From: Gimesia sp.
GTDB lineage: Bacteria > Planctomycetota > Planctomycetia > Planctomycetales > Planctomycetaceae
Assembly (NCBI GenBank): GCA_002706765.1
Contig: PAJV01000033.1
Location: forward strand, 26,377-90,376
Direction: 5' to 3'
DNA: 64,000 nt
Below, in pieces: positions 1 to 8,348 of the stretch. A program made the translations under genes and the position numbers. Within the stretch, counting starts at the first letter, position 1. Every line of letters begins with the position of its first letter. Below the pieces are notes generated by a model. The model was not told the origin of the DNA, did not search any database, and saw only the letters and a list, made by a program, of their open reading frames with translations.

Positions 1-930
1 ACTGGGAAGTGAAGCGAATTCGTGCAGTTCATCATCCTTGAACCAGTAGAGAGAGGTTACATATTTCCCGTTTTTGCGCTGACGGCCGCCGACGAGATAG
101 TGATCACCCCATTTGGCGAGCAGCGGTCCGCCGATATAACGGTCGAGTTGTTTGCGATCCCAGGTTTCGAAGGGGGGCCGTGATCGCATCACCCAGGCAG
201 GATTTGAACCGCTGCGGCCGATAGCCAGCAGGTCGCCGTTCTCCTCGAAGAGAAACGCGGTTTCGTCACCCTGCTTTTCATTGAACAGCCCGGCGGTTTT
301 CCAGACCAGGCCGTCGTCGCTTTCCAGAATGGCGGTTTCAATCAGTTCACGTCCCTGGTCGTCTTTCGCGAAATGGCGGATGCGGCGACCGCAGAGATAG
401 GCTTTATCTTTATAAGCGGCGGCCCGCCAGATGTAATGGCCGTAGGTGCCTTCCAGCATGATCGGTTTTGACCACTGTTTACCGTCAGCAGACCAGACGG
501 CGAAGCCCAGGTGCTCGTTGATGGTTCGTGTTTTCGGGGCTGAGTCGCCGCAATACCAGGTGCCAGAATAGACGAACAGTTTGTCTTTGAAAATCAGGAA
601 ATGTGGATCGCGGACATCCCGTTTGGGGACGGAGAATTCATCGACCTGCTGCCAGGTTTTTGCATCATCACTCTGCATGATCAGGATACGCGACGTCGGA
701 AACAGCATGTGCCCCCCCGGGCAGGTGCGGAAGGTGAGGTAGTATTTCCCCTTGAATTCAATCATATCGGTAAACGCATTGTGTTCGCCGTTATCAAAAA
801 CCTGGTGGACATTGCTGACTTCCACTTTGGGCAGGTCATTGTTCTCATCCGCAGCGAAAGCAGTGAGGGACATGATGCTGCAGCAGAGCAGAGGCAACAG
901 GGCTATCAGGCAGGATTGTGTTTTCTTCAT
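1..930 (-). CDS. Secreted sialidase-like protein, C-terminus beyond the window
   Basis: The minus frame is open from an ATG at 928-930 to the window edge, giving 310 residues without a stop. The first about 27 residues form a signal peptide (MKKTQSCLIALLPLLCC... ending near AFAA). The rest contains repeated short propeller-like blades such as YYLTFRTC, ILIMQSDDAKTWQQV, LGFAVWSADGKQWSKP and ETAILESDDGLVWK. These S/D-x-D-G-x-x-W Asp-box-like repeats are typical of sialidase/exo-alpha-sialidase beta-propellers. Family knowledge suggests a secreted glycosidase or carbohydrate-binding propeller; catalytic residues cannot be confirmed on the visible part. It lies 34 bp downstream of the GntR gene in the same direction, so the two are probably cotranscribed. 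Confidence 0.75.
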   Translation of the reverse strand, partial: MKKTQSCLIALLPLLCCSIMSLTAFAADENNDLPKVEVSNVHQVFDNGEHNAFTDMIEFKGKYYLTFRTCPGGHMLFPTSRILIMQSDDAKTWQQVDEFSVPKRDVRDPHFLIFKDKLFVYSGTWYCGDSAPKTRTINEHLGFAVWSADGKQWSKPIMLEGTYGHYIWRAAAYKDKAYLCGRRIRHFAKDDQGRELIETAILESDDGLVWKTAGLFNEKQGDETAFLFEENGDLLAIGRSGSNPAWVMRSRPPFETWDRKQLDRYIGGPLLAKWGDHYLVGGRQRKNGKYVTSLYWFKDDELHEFASLPS

Positions 931-964
931 GGTGATTCACTTTCTGAGATAGAGTGTCGGTTCT

Positions 965-1678
965 TCAGTCGATTTCCCGTTCCGGCATCAACAGGTATTT
1001 CAAGTGAGCCCGCATGACAGAGCGTGCCCGTTCCACATCGCGATCCTGAATCGCGCTGACCAGTTCAAAGTGCTGCCAGATGATGCGTTCGTTGACATCA
1101 TCGTCCAGCATGGGAGATTTTCGCGTGGGATAGGATGTTTCGAAGAGAGCCGCCAGCAGTTTCTGCATGTCAGCGATCAGCGGCACGCCTGACATCTCCA
1201 GGATCAGGCCATGAAACTGCCGTTCCGTTTCAATGCGGCGCGGGCGGTCTTTTTTCTGGCGGGCGATCTGTTTGAACTGTTCGGCGAGTTCTGTGAGCGC
1301 TTCGATTTGAGCGTCACTGGCATTCTTAATCGCCAGTTCCACCGCACCGACTTCGAGGGCATAACGGAATGACGCGAGTTCGGCCAGCTTCTCCTGCGAA
1401 CGCGCCAGTGAAGGCAGGCAGTTGGCCCAGACTTCAACCGGATCGGGATGGCGGACGATCAGCCCTTTGCGCTTGCGACCCTCCAGCAGTCCCAGGGCGC
1501 ACAGGCGATTGACGGCTTCGCGGGCGATACGCCGCGAAACCTGGTATTCTTCCGCCAGTTCGGCTTCGGTCAGGAAAAAATCACCGTCCGTAAATTCCGC
1601 GGACTGTATCCGGTGTCGAATCCGTTCGGAGAGTTCCAGGGCCAGCGAATGAGGCGGTTCTTTTTGAATAAGTGTCAT
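965..1678 (-). CDS. GntR family transcriptional regulator, FCD-type
   Basis: The product is 237 residues from the ATG at 1676-1678; a TTG seven codons upstream is the alternative start. Residues about 10-70 form a GntR winged helix (ELSERIRHRIQSAEF..., ELAEEYQVSRRIAREAVNRL). The C-terminal about 140 residues are an all-helical FCD-type ligand domain (RFHGLILEMSG-type helix and a final helix RARSVMRAHLKYLL). Regulators of this class usually bind small acids or sugar acids and repress neighbouring catabolic genes. It is divergent from the FAD oxidoreductase gene across a 101-bp AT-rich spacer with a palindrome, and lies just upstream of the sialidase-like gene, so it probably controls both. Confidence 0.88.
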   Translation of the reverse strand: MTLIQKEPPHSLALELSERIRHRIQSAEFTDGDFFLTEAELAEEYQVSRRIAREAVNRLCALGLLEGRKRKGLIVRHPDPVEVWANCLPSLARSQEKLAELASFRYALEVGAVELAIKNASDAQIEALTELAEQFKQIARQKKDRPRRIETERQFHGLILEMSGVPLIADMQKLLAALFETSYPTRKSPMLDDDVNERIIWQHFELVSAIQDRDVERARSVMRAHLKYLLMPEREID

Positions 1679-1686
1679 TACAGATC

Positions 1687-1708
1687 GCAATATTAGCAAT
1701 ATATATTG
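1687..1708. promoter_or_regulatory. Candidate GntR operator in the divergent spacer
   Basis: GCAATAT occurs as a direct repeat at 1687-1693 and 1696-1702, and the second copy runs into a perfect 12-bp palindrome, CAATATATATTG (1697-1708). It sits about 10-30 bp from the start codon of the GntR gene and about 70 bp from the oxidoreductase start, where an autoregulatory operator would be expected. Binding is inferred from position and symmetry only; AT-rich palindromes also arise by chance. Confidence 0.35.
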
Positions 1709-1779
1709 AATAGTCAGTAGAAAAGGTTATTATATGCCATTTAAACGGGGTGTCAAACAATAAAGGGTCTGAAGTTAAA

Positions 1780-3663
1780 ATGTCGATTCTGGAAGAGCAT
1801 ATTCTGAATTCCGAGATTCTGATCGCCGGCGGAGGCATGGCGGGCTGCTGTGCGGCGCTGGCTGCGGCGCGGTGTGGCGCACGGGTGATTTTGTGCCAGG
1901 ATCGCTCAGTGCTGGGCGGAAATGCCTCCAGCGAAGTCCGCATGCATATTGTTGGCGCGAATGGTACAGGGCGTTTTGATCGGGGGCGTGAACTGGAGAC
2001 GGAGGCCCGCGAAGGGGCGATTATTGAAGAGTTGCGACTGGAGAATTGCATCCGCAATCCGCAGCGATCGGCTTCAATGTTCGATCTGATCCTGTACGAG
2101 AAATGCCAGGCCGAACCCAATCTGACACTCATGCTCAATACGTGTGTGACGTCAGTTCATTTGAATGGTGACCAGATTGAATGTGCGACTGCAGAACGGC
2201 AGAGTACGGAAGACCGCTTCACGATCAACGCGAACATTTTTATTGACTGTACCGGCGATGGTCGACTGGCGGCTGAAGCTGGCGCGCGGTTCATGGAAGG
2301 TCGGGAAGGGCGGCAGCAGTTTCAGGAAAGTCTGGCTCCGGAGACGGCGGATCAACATCGACTGGGCTCGACGATTCTGATGCAGGCCCGACGGCATGAG
2401 CGGCCCATGCCTTTTGTGGCACCCGGGTGGGCGCGGAAGTTTGATCCTGCGGAGTTGAAGCTGCGATTGTATGCCACGCCGGGCGAAGAAGAGCCGACGC
2501 ACGAGTATGGTTACTGGTGGGCCGAGTGGGGTGGTGTGCTGGATACGATCAAAGAGAATGAACGCATCAGGGATGAACTGCTGGCGATTGTGATGGGGAT
2601 CTGGGATCATGTGAAAAACGGACCAGAGGGAACGCCCGCCGATGAAGATCCGTTTCAGGCGGCACACTGGGCGCTCGACTGGTTTGGATTCGTACCAGGC
2701 AAACGCGAAAGCCGCCGGTTTATCGGACAGCACATTTTAACCGAACACGATCTGCTTTCGTCCCGCGATTTTCCGGATGCGATTGCCTGCGGTGGCTGGT
2801 CGCTGGATCTGCATCCGCCCGAAGGCATCGATGCGCCCGGGCTGGAGCCCTGCACACAGCATCCGGTCCCGCATTTGTATAACGTCCCCCTGTCGGCCTG
2901 TGTTTCGGTGAACCGTAAGAACCTGATGTTTGCCGGTCGGAATATTTCTGCGACGCATGTGGCGTTCTCATCCACGCGGGTCATGGCGACGTGTGCGGCG
3001 ATCGGGCAGGGAGTCGGGACGGCGGCAGCGCTGGCGATTCAACAGCGGCAGGAGCCGACTGAACTGAGTACGAATCCGCAAATCATGTCACAGATTCAGC
3101 AGCAGTTGTTGAAGGATGATACGTATCTGGTGGGAATTCGAAATGAAGATACAACCGACGGTGCCCGTTCCGCACGAATCACAGCCAGCAGCGAGCAGGC
3201 TGGATTTGAAGCGACCAGAGTGATTTCGGGTCAGACGCGGAGTGTGCACGGTTCAGCCGGCGCACCGGAGGGGCGTGCGTTTCCCGGCGGACACCGCTGG
3301 ATGTCCGATCCAGCAGCAGGTTTGCCTGCGACGCTGCTGCTGGAATGGGAAACGCCGATGAGCGTGAATGTGATCCAGCTGATTTTCGATTCGGGCCTGC
3401 ATCGTCATCTGACGTTGAGCCATCATGATGGTTATACCGGGAAAATGCTGTGGGGCAGGCCTCAGCCGGAAACGGTGCGGGATTATCAGATTGAAGTGCA
3501 CGATGGCTCTGGCTGGCAACAGGTGGTTAACGTCACGGGAAATTACCAGCGGCGGCGCGTGCATCGTCTGGAATCGGAGATGAGCGTGAAGAGGTTGCGA
3601 ATTATTGTGACTGCTACGAACGGTGAAGATCAGGCGCGGGTGTGTGAAGTTCGGGTGTATTAA
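1780..3663 (+). CDS. FAD-dependent oxidoreductase with C-terminal discoidin-like domain
   Basis: The product is 627 residues from the ATG at 1780; a GTG at 1750 would add ten residues. The N-terminus has a Rossmann FAD motif (EILIAGGGMAGCCAALAAA, about residues 9-27) followed by an acidic strand end and LGGNASSEVRMH, typical of the FAD_oxidored family. A second nucleotide-associated segment is FIDCTGDGRLA. From about residue 470 the protein changes to a beta-rich segment (ARITASSEQAGF..., VRDYQIEVHDGSGWQQV, KRLRIIVTATNGEDQARVCEVRVY) resembling an F5/8 type C carbohydrate-binding module. No signal peptide is visible, which is odd for a protein with a binding module. The substrate is unknown; the neighbouring sialidase and GntR genes suggest carbohydrate catabolism. 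Confidence 0.85.
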   Translation: MSILEEHILNSEILIAGGGMAGCCAALAAARCGARVILCQDRSVLGGNASSEVRMHIVGANGTGRFDRGRELETEAREGAIIEELRLENCIRNPQRSASMFDLILYEKCQAEPNLTLMLNTCVTSVHLNGDQIECATAERQSTEDRFTINANIFIDCTGDGRLAAEAGARFMEGREGRQQFQESLAPETADQHRLGSTILMQARRHERPMPFVAPGWARKFDPAELKLRLYATPGEEEPTHEYGYWWAEWGGVLDTIKENERIRDELLAIVMGIWDHVKNGPEGTPADEDPFQAAHWALDWFGFVPGKRESRRFIGQHILTEHDLLSSRDFPDAIACGGWSLDLHPPEGIDAPGLEPCTQHPVPHLYNVPLSACVSVNRKNLMFAGRNISATHVAFSSTRVMATCAAIGQGVGTAAALAIQQRQEPTELSTNPQIMSQIQQQLLKDDTYLVGIRNEDTTDGARSARITASSEQAGFEATRVISGQTRSVHGSAGAPEGRAFPGGHRWMSDPAAGLPATLLLEWETPMSVNVIQLIFDSGLHRHLTLSHHDGYTGKMLWGRPQPETVRDYQIEVHDGSGWQQVVNVTGNYQRRRVHRLESEMSVKRLRIIVTATNGEDQARVCEVRVY

Positions 3664-3682
3664 TGGGCGATTGGAAAATGAA

Positions 3683-3869
3683 GGGTGATACCGGATGTAA
3701 TCCGGTATTGCCGCAGGCAACAGGAGGTGGCAGAGTGAGTGCTGCGTGAGGAATGAGCGTGCCCCATTTTGTTTGAATTATTAGAGTAGGTTGCTGTGTT
3801 GTGAATTGTTAATTTGAGCTGCGACCTCCTGCTCGCTACGCTCGGCCCGAATTGCATTCGGGCCCACCC
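3683..3869 (+). repeat. 187-bp dispersed inverted-end repeat, copy A
   Basis: The element starts 20 bp after the oxidoreductase stop codon. Left arm 3684-3733 and right arm 3819-3868 are imperfect inverted repeats of each other, matching at roughly two thirds of 50 positions, with the strongest block around CAGGAGGT/ACCTCCTG. Each arm holds its own small hairpin (CCGGATGTAATCCGG on the left, CCCGAATTGCATTCGGG on the right). This organisation resembles a MITE or REPIN. The centre of this copy is diverged from copies B, E and F. No coding capacity is seen. Confidence 0.85.
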
Positions 3870-3921
3870 ATGATGTTTACCAATGATGTTTGCCCATGTT
3901 GTTTACCCATAATGTTGATAC
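3870..3921 (+). repeat. Four 13-bp tandem repeat units
   Basis: Immediately after repeat copy A are four degenerate 13-bp units: ATGATGTTTACCA, ATGATGTTTGCCC, ATGTTGTTTACCC and ATAATGTTGATAC. They end 15 bp before the esterase start codon, so they lie in its 5' leader. Copy-number variation here could alter leader length. No known binding motif was recognised. Confidence 0.6.
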
Positions 3922-3936
3922 TGTTTGGGAAGTGAG

Positions 3937-4803
3937 ATGTTTTCGAAACGGTTTTTGAACAATCTGATGAGTGCTGGCCTGATGGTGGGGCTGTCGCTGT
4001 CTGCCTCTGTGGTGAGTGCTGCTGAGTTGGTAACTGAGGAACTCTTTCCGCGGATTGTTGCGGTTTCGTTTGAAAGTGCGAGTTTGAAAAAACGGAAGCG
4101 GGCGGTCGTCGTGTTGCCTGCAGAGTGGTCATCGATCAAACCTGCAGAGCGACGGACGCTGGTCATCCTGCATGGGCGCGGGCGGCATGAGCGATCGCTG
4201 ATTGATGACAAGCTGGTCCGCCAGCAGTTGCTCGATTCGGGACTGTTTATCATTCTGCCGGACGGCGATGATGGCTGGTACATCAATTCGCCGCTGCGCA
4301 AGCAGGATGTGTATGAAACGTATCTGGAAGAGGTGCTGGCGATGGTCTCTCAACAGTATGAACTGCCGACATCACAAAAACAGTGGGCGATTGCCGGTTG
4401 GTCGATGGGGGGCTTTGGCTGCGTGCGTTTTGCTGAACGGCATCCCGGGCGGTTTGCCGCGGTGAGTTCAATCATCGGTCTGCTCGATTTTCCGCGCACG
4501 GGATTACCGGAAGGGCAGTCTTACAAAGTGCCCCTTGATCGTTTCGGTGCAGATGAAGCAGTGTGGAGAAAGTTTAATCCGCTCCATGACACGGAAAAGC
4601 TACGCGGGGCATCGGTACTGATCATCACGGCTGATAATGCCTTTGACCGCACGATGAATGAACATTTTCGCGACCGGCTGGTTGAGCTGAAACTGCCTCA
4701 CGAGTATGTGGAACTCAAAGGCGGGCACACATTCCCGGTAGTGAGGGCAGCGATACCGCTGGTGCTGGCGCATACGAAGCGCGTGCTGGCTGCAGGGCAG
4801 TAA
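3937..4803 (+). CDS. Secreted alpha/beta hydrolase, putative esterase
   Basis: The product is 288 residues from the ATG at 3937; a TTG four codons upstream is possible. It has a signal peptide (MFSKRFLNNLMSAGLMVGLS... cleaved near VVSAA). The alpha/beta hydrolase fold is marked by LVILHGRGRH (oxyanion region, about residue 75), the nucleophile elbow GWSMGG (about residues 155-160), an acid strand VLIITADN and a late histidine in ELKGGHTFPV. The nearest recognised group is the esterase D/putative esterase family. Location is probably periplasmic or extracellular, acting on acyl esters, possibly of polysaccharides (inference). It stands alone between repeat copies A and B. Confidence 0.85.
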   Translation: MFSKRFLNNLMSAGLMVGLSLSASVVSAAELVTEELFPRIVAVSFESASLKKRKRAVVVLPAEWSSIKPAERRTLVILHGRGRHERSLIDDKLVRQQLLDSGLFIILPDGDDGWYINSPLRKQDVYETYLEEVLAMVSQQYELPTSQKQWAIAGWSMGGFGCVRFAERHPGRFAAVSSIIGLLDFPRTGLPEGQSYKVPLDRFGADEAVWRKFNPLHDTEKLRGASVLIITADNAFDRTMNEHFRDRLVELKLPHEYVELKGGHTFPVVRAAIPLVLAHTKRVLAAGQ

Positions 4804-4821
4804 TTGTTTCCACGACACCGA

Positions 4822-4980
4822 CCGCGGGCAATAGGAGGTGGCAGTGTAGACGATGTGGAGAGTACGTGTGCCTCAAGCTCACTTATTATCGAAGAAGTTG
4901 TCTGCTCTATTGTAAAACGATAGCGTGAGCTGCGACCTCCTGCTCGCTGCGCTCGGCCCGAATTGTATTCGGGCTTACCC
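4822..4980 (+). repeat. 187-bp dispersed repeat, copy B (left end eroded)
   Basis: The copy starts inside the left arm, where the first hairpin is lost but AGGAGGTGGCAG is kept, and has the central segment (GAGAGTACGTGTGCCTCAAG, then GTAAAACGATAGCGTGAGCT) and the complete right arm ending GGGCTTACCC. It begins about 19 bp after the esterase stop. The remaining bases up to the SGNH gene (4981-5117) are pyrimidine-rich and show no gene. Confidence 0.85.
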
Positions 4981-5117
4981 CCTGATCTATATTCTGTCCT
5001 ATTATTTTGTCCTATTCTGTTTTCTGTGTTGTATCGTCGTTGTGTTCTTGTGGTCCGTCTCTGAATCTGGCTATGATAAATTTACATTATTAATCACCAA
5101 GCTTAATTTCCCTGCCA

Positions 5118-7499
5118 GTGAGTCCTGCCGTGAAAAATGTGATTCACGTACTGCTGTCTGTTGTTGTCTGGTCTCTGGTTTCTACTATCTGTGCTGAGGA
5201 ATCGGAGACAGTGCAGAATCTGCTCCAGAATCCCCAGTTTGGATTGCGGAACTCGGCTGACCCGGAGCCCGGTCGATCGATCCTCTGCTGGAATACCGAT
5301 CGCTGGGGAGACGTGATGAGAGGGAACAGAGACGAAAAACTGAAGCCCAAGCCGTTTAGCAATGTGGTAGAGATTCTGCCAGGCAAGCGGATCTGGCAGT
5401 TTGCGACGCTGCCTGAACTGGAGCTTAAGTCGGGCGATACTGTCAGTCTATCGGTCAACGGGTATCAGGAACAGAGCGGGGCACTCCAGACGCGTCTCTG
5501 CCTAATGCTTATTGAAAGTTCTGAGGGACAGTGGTCGCCGGCGGACTTCGGGATGCCCGACAAGCGCACGTTTGCAAAGCACGGACGGGGGGAACTCGTC
5601 CGATCGTCGCAGTTGGAGACTTCGTCACAGGAGACGGAAAAAGAATTTGAGTTGCAGCTGAACGGACTCAAGATCGATCCCCGGTTTAAAGAGCAGCTCG
5701 AATCGGATGCTTCATTTCGCAATGTGGTAGGCGTGCTGGTTGAATTTGTGAATAATTCTGACAAGCGGGTCTGGGTGAACTCCCCCGCACTGGTCAAAGG
5801 GGAAACTGCCGCGAAGACAGCACCGACCACGTCCCGCGCACTCCCCGATCTGTATCAGAAGATTCCCCGCACGATGCAGAAGCTGACTACGGGAAAGCCG
5901 ATTTCGATCCTGACGCTGGGGTCGAGCATCGACAGGGGGAGTGCGAATCCGCGGCTCTATTTTTATAATGAAGATCCAGCGAGCCCGCATTATAAGGAAC
6001 CGTTGATTGAAGCTCGACCGGGTAATCCGGAGGTGATGAAACGTCTGATCGCAGAACGCTTGGGGCGGCCCGATCTGCAGGATTATGTGGGCTGGTCACA
6101 GCACTATTTCATGTGTACGGGACGACTGCGGCGGGAACTGCTGCGGAAGTTTCATTATCCGGTCGACAGGATGTTGCTGAACGTGATGGCCTGCGATGGA
6201 TCGTCGATCGGCGAATCGCATAGCGGTTTCAAAGCATACGCAGAACTGGATCTTCCGCCGAATCCGAATGACAATGGACATCCGGCCGGGAAGACATGGC
6301 TGGAGCTGTACCCATACGGGTCGTGGCATAAAAGGTTTCCCGGGTTTTATCCGAATGCGAAATATTCGGGGCCGGACCTTGTGATCTTCGGACATGGTCA
6401 CAATGAGCATATTGATCGGCCGGATGAAATTGCCGCCTATGAAGGGGCGATCCGTTGGTTTCAGCGACACTATCCGGGTGTGGAGTTTGTCTCCTGCATG
6501 TGGATTCGGGATAAGGGGCATCCGAATTCGATGACCGAGCCGATGCAGAAGCTGTGTGAGTATTATGGTATTCCATTTGTGGACATGGGGCAGTTGATCT
6601 TCGATCTGAAAAAGACCAGCAATTATTTTGCGATGGCTCCCGATGGTGGGCATCCTGCCGCCGGCAGTCATTATCTCTGGTTTAAACAGCTGGAGCAGGT
6701 GTTTGAAATACCTTACTCTGGACCTTATCTGTCGGCGATAAACTCTGCAGATTATATACCGTCGGGAATTTCCCAAAAGCAACTCCCCGTGCGGATGAAT
6801 GTGTTTGCGCGGAACTGGGAAGGGGAGATGGTCCGCTTTGAGAAGGACAGCCCGCGGATTGTAGACGGGCGAATGATGATCCTGGAAGACGCGGCGTTTA
6901 ATCTCTGGGCGGATAATAAACAGGAGATGATGCGGTTGCTAATCGACGGTCAGCCGGTAGAGAATGCGGGGCATGGCCGCCACAGTTTCACAGTTCCGAA
7001 TCTGCGGAATTCGACGTTCGTGCATGGACGGCTGGCGCGCGGTGATCGGCACATTATCGAGATTCCGAATTCGAGTGCGCGGCTGATTGCCGTGGACTGT
7101 AAGGTGGGATTGAACCGTCGGTTCTATGGTGTGGATGCGAAGGGCTGGCAGGGGGCCTCTACGGTGCAGGAATTCCAATCAAAGTGGGGAGCACCGTATG
7201 AAGAGCAGGCGTTCCAACTGCAGCCGGGAGAGACTCTGGAGATTGACGTCGAGGCGGATGAGCTGTCGATCGTCTGGCTGGATGATTCGGCCGGAGGAAC
7301 GCTGGTGGCAGAGGTGGATGGCAAGCTGGCCTGGTCACAGCCGACGAATCAGCCGTTTACCGATTCGCAGGATCGGACCCATTTTATTGAAAACCGTCGT
7401 GGCGTGCTGGGGCTGCCGTTCGGGAAGCATCGGATTCGATTACAGGCAGCAGGAGAGTCGGTCCGTGTGATCGGGGTGTTTGGTTATGACGGGCGGTAA
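5118..7499 (+). CDS. Large secreted SGNH/GDSL-type hydrolase
   Basis: The product is 793 residues from a GTG; no ATG is available upstream of the signal peptide. The signal peptide (VIHVLLSVVVWSLVSTICAEE) precedes a beta-rich region at about residues 40-240 that begins NLLQNPQFG, a form common in carbohydrate-binding modules. The hydrolase core at about 255-540 contains ISILTLGSSIDRGS (block I Ser), NVMACDGSS, DLVIFGHGHNEH (block III Asn position) and a terminal PDGGHPAAGSH with Asp/His of the triad. The C-terminal about 250 residues are beta-rich and unrecognised. It is probably a carbohydrate esterase or acyl hydrolase acting outside the cytoplasm. It lies alone between repeat copies B and C. 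Confidence 0.8.
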   Translation: MSPAVKNVIHVLLSVVVWSLVSTICAEESETVQNLLQNPQFGLRNSADPEPGRSILCWNTDRWGDVMRGNRDEKLKPKPFSNVVEILPGKRIWQFATLPELELKSGDTVSLSVNGYQEQSGALQTRLCLMLIESSEGQWSPADFGMPDKRTFAKHGRGELVRSSQLETSSQETEKEFELQLNGLKIDPRFKEQLESDASFRNVVGVLVEFVNNSDKRVWVNSPALVKGETAAKTAPTTSRALPDLYQKIPRTMQKLTTGKPISILTLGSSIDRGSANPRLYFYNEDPASPHYKEPLIEARPGNPEVMKRLIAERLGRPDLQDYVGWSQHYFMCTGRLRRELLRKFHYPVDRMLLNVMACDGSSIGESHSGFKAYAELDLPPNPNDNGHPAGKTWLELYPYGSWHKRFPGFYPNAKYSGPDLVIFGHGHNEHIDRPDEIAAYEGAIRWFQRHYPGVEFVSCMWIRDKGHPNSMTEPMQKLCEYYGIPFVDMGQLIFDLKKTSNYFAMAPDGGHPAAGSHYLWFKQLEQVFEIPYSGPYLSAINSADYIPSGISQKQLPVRMNVFARNWEGEMVRFEKDSPRIVDGRMMILEDAAFNLWADNKQEMMRLLIDGQPVENAGHGRHSFTVPNLRNSTFVHGRLARGDRHIIEIPNSSARLIAVDCKVGLNRRFYGVDAKGWQGASTVQEFQSKWGAPYEEQAFQLQPGETLEIDVEADELSIVWLDDSAGGTLVAEVDGKLAWSQPTNQPFTDSQDRTHFIENRRGVLGLPFGKHRIRLQAAGESVRVIGVFGYDGR

Positions 7500-7564
7500 G
7501 AACCACTAAAGGCTCGAAATTTCTTTCTACCATGAAAAGTACGAAAAATTGTTGCCGCTGCTTC

Positions 7565-7644
7565 GTTGCTCTGTGGTGAAAATTCTTCTTGAGCTGCAGT
7601 TTCCTGCTCGCTGCGCTCGGCCCGAATTGTATTCGAGCCCACCC
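7565..7644 (+). repeat. 187-bp dispersed repeat, copy C (right half only)
   Basis: Only the right half remains: GTTGCTCTGTGGTGAA, then GAGCTGC..TCCTGCTCGCTGCG and CCCGAATTGTATTCGAGCC, ending ACCC. The left half is absent. It starts 65 bp after the SGNH gene stop and precedes the sigma factor transcription unit. Confidence 0.8.
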
Positions 7645-7652
7645 AGGGATAT

Positions 7653-7675
7653 TTTTACAAGTGTTTGTTGTAAAA
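7653..7675. promoter_or_regulatory. Inverted repeat upstream of the ECF sigma gene
   Basis: TTTTACAA (7653-7660) and TTGTAAAA (7668-7675) are perfect 8-bp inverted arms separated by 7 bp, about 145 bp before the sigma factor start. This could be an operator or part of a promoter region, or the degenerate remnant of a hairpin. No family was recognised. The rest of 7676-7820 shows no gene. Confidence 0.25.
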
Positions 7676-7820
7676 TGTCTTATGTGAATTCTTTGGGCCT
7701 CTTCTCGTCGAAAAAATATCTTTTTATCAGAAACTGCGTTAGATTAGGTCTTGTTGATCTAATGAACTGATAGAGGACGAATTCAATCGATCGGAGTTTC
7801 CGCGGAGAAGGGCCTTTGTT

Positions 7821-8348
7821 TTGTCGGATTGTGATCTGGATGAAGAATATGTCGCGTTGATTGCCGGATGTCAGCCTGCGGTGCGGGGACTGTTGAGGGC
7901 GCTGATTCGTCGGGCTCCCGATGTCGATGATGTACTGCAGGAGACGAATACCGTGCTCTGGCGGAGGCGGCAGGAATATGATCGGGATCGACCGTTTCTT
8001 CCCTGGGCCTGTCGCATCGCGCAGTTGCAGACACTGGCATTTTTCAAACGGGTGCGCAATCACGGTCAGTCGACTGTAGACGAACAGACGCTGGAACAGA
8101 TTGCTGCCGTCGCTACCAGCAGGGCGGTGGAGACACATGCTCACACTGCCGCGCTGATGCATTGCATGGAAAAGCTGCCTCTCGAACACCGACAACTGGT
8201 GGAGAGCCGCTACTGTGATGCGATGCCTGTGATCCAGATTGCTTCGCAGGCAGGCCGCTCGGCGGATGCGGTTTCCATGACTTTATATCGAATTCGAAAA
8301 ACGCTCATGGAATGTATTCAAAAGCGGGTGGCCCGGGAGGCACAGTGA
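7821..8348 (+). CDS. ECF-type RNA polymerase sigma factor (planctomycete family)
   Basis: The product is 175 residues from a TTG; no ATG or GTG is usable upstream of the conserved region. Region 2 is ALIRRAPDVDDVLQETNTVLWRR with the WACRIAQLQTLAFFKR segment, and region 4 is the C-terminal helix-turn-helix (LPLEHRQLVESRYCDAMPVIQIASQAGRSADAVSMTLYRIRKTL). This matches the Planctomycetes/Verrucomicrobia ECF subfamily. The gene overlaps the next by one nucleotide (stop TGA at 8346-8348, next ATG at 8348), so sigma factor and FecR-domain partner are translationally coupled. Confidence 0.93.
   Translation: MSDCDLDEEYVALIAGCQPAVRGLLRALIRRAPDVDDVLQETNTVLWRRRQEYDRDRPFLPWACRIAQLQTLAFFKRVRNHGQSTVDEQTLEQIAAVATSRAVETHAHTAALMHCMEKLPLEHRQLVESRYCDAMPVIQIASQAGRSADAVSMTLYRIRKTLMECIQKRVAREAQ

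Noticed and set aside
601-1017. 138-residue plus-strand ORF
   Set aside because: It is antisense to the truncated sialidase-like gene, whose signal peptide and Asp-box-like repeats are convincing.
1581-2138. 185-residue minus-strand ORF
   Set aside because: It overlaps the GntR start, the divergent spacer and the FAD oxidoreductase N-terminus; it has no domain.
7739-7762. TTAGAT/ATCTAA inverted pair before the sigma factor
   Set aside because: Only 6-bp arms with a 12-bp spacer in AT-rich sequence; likely by chance.
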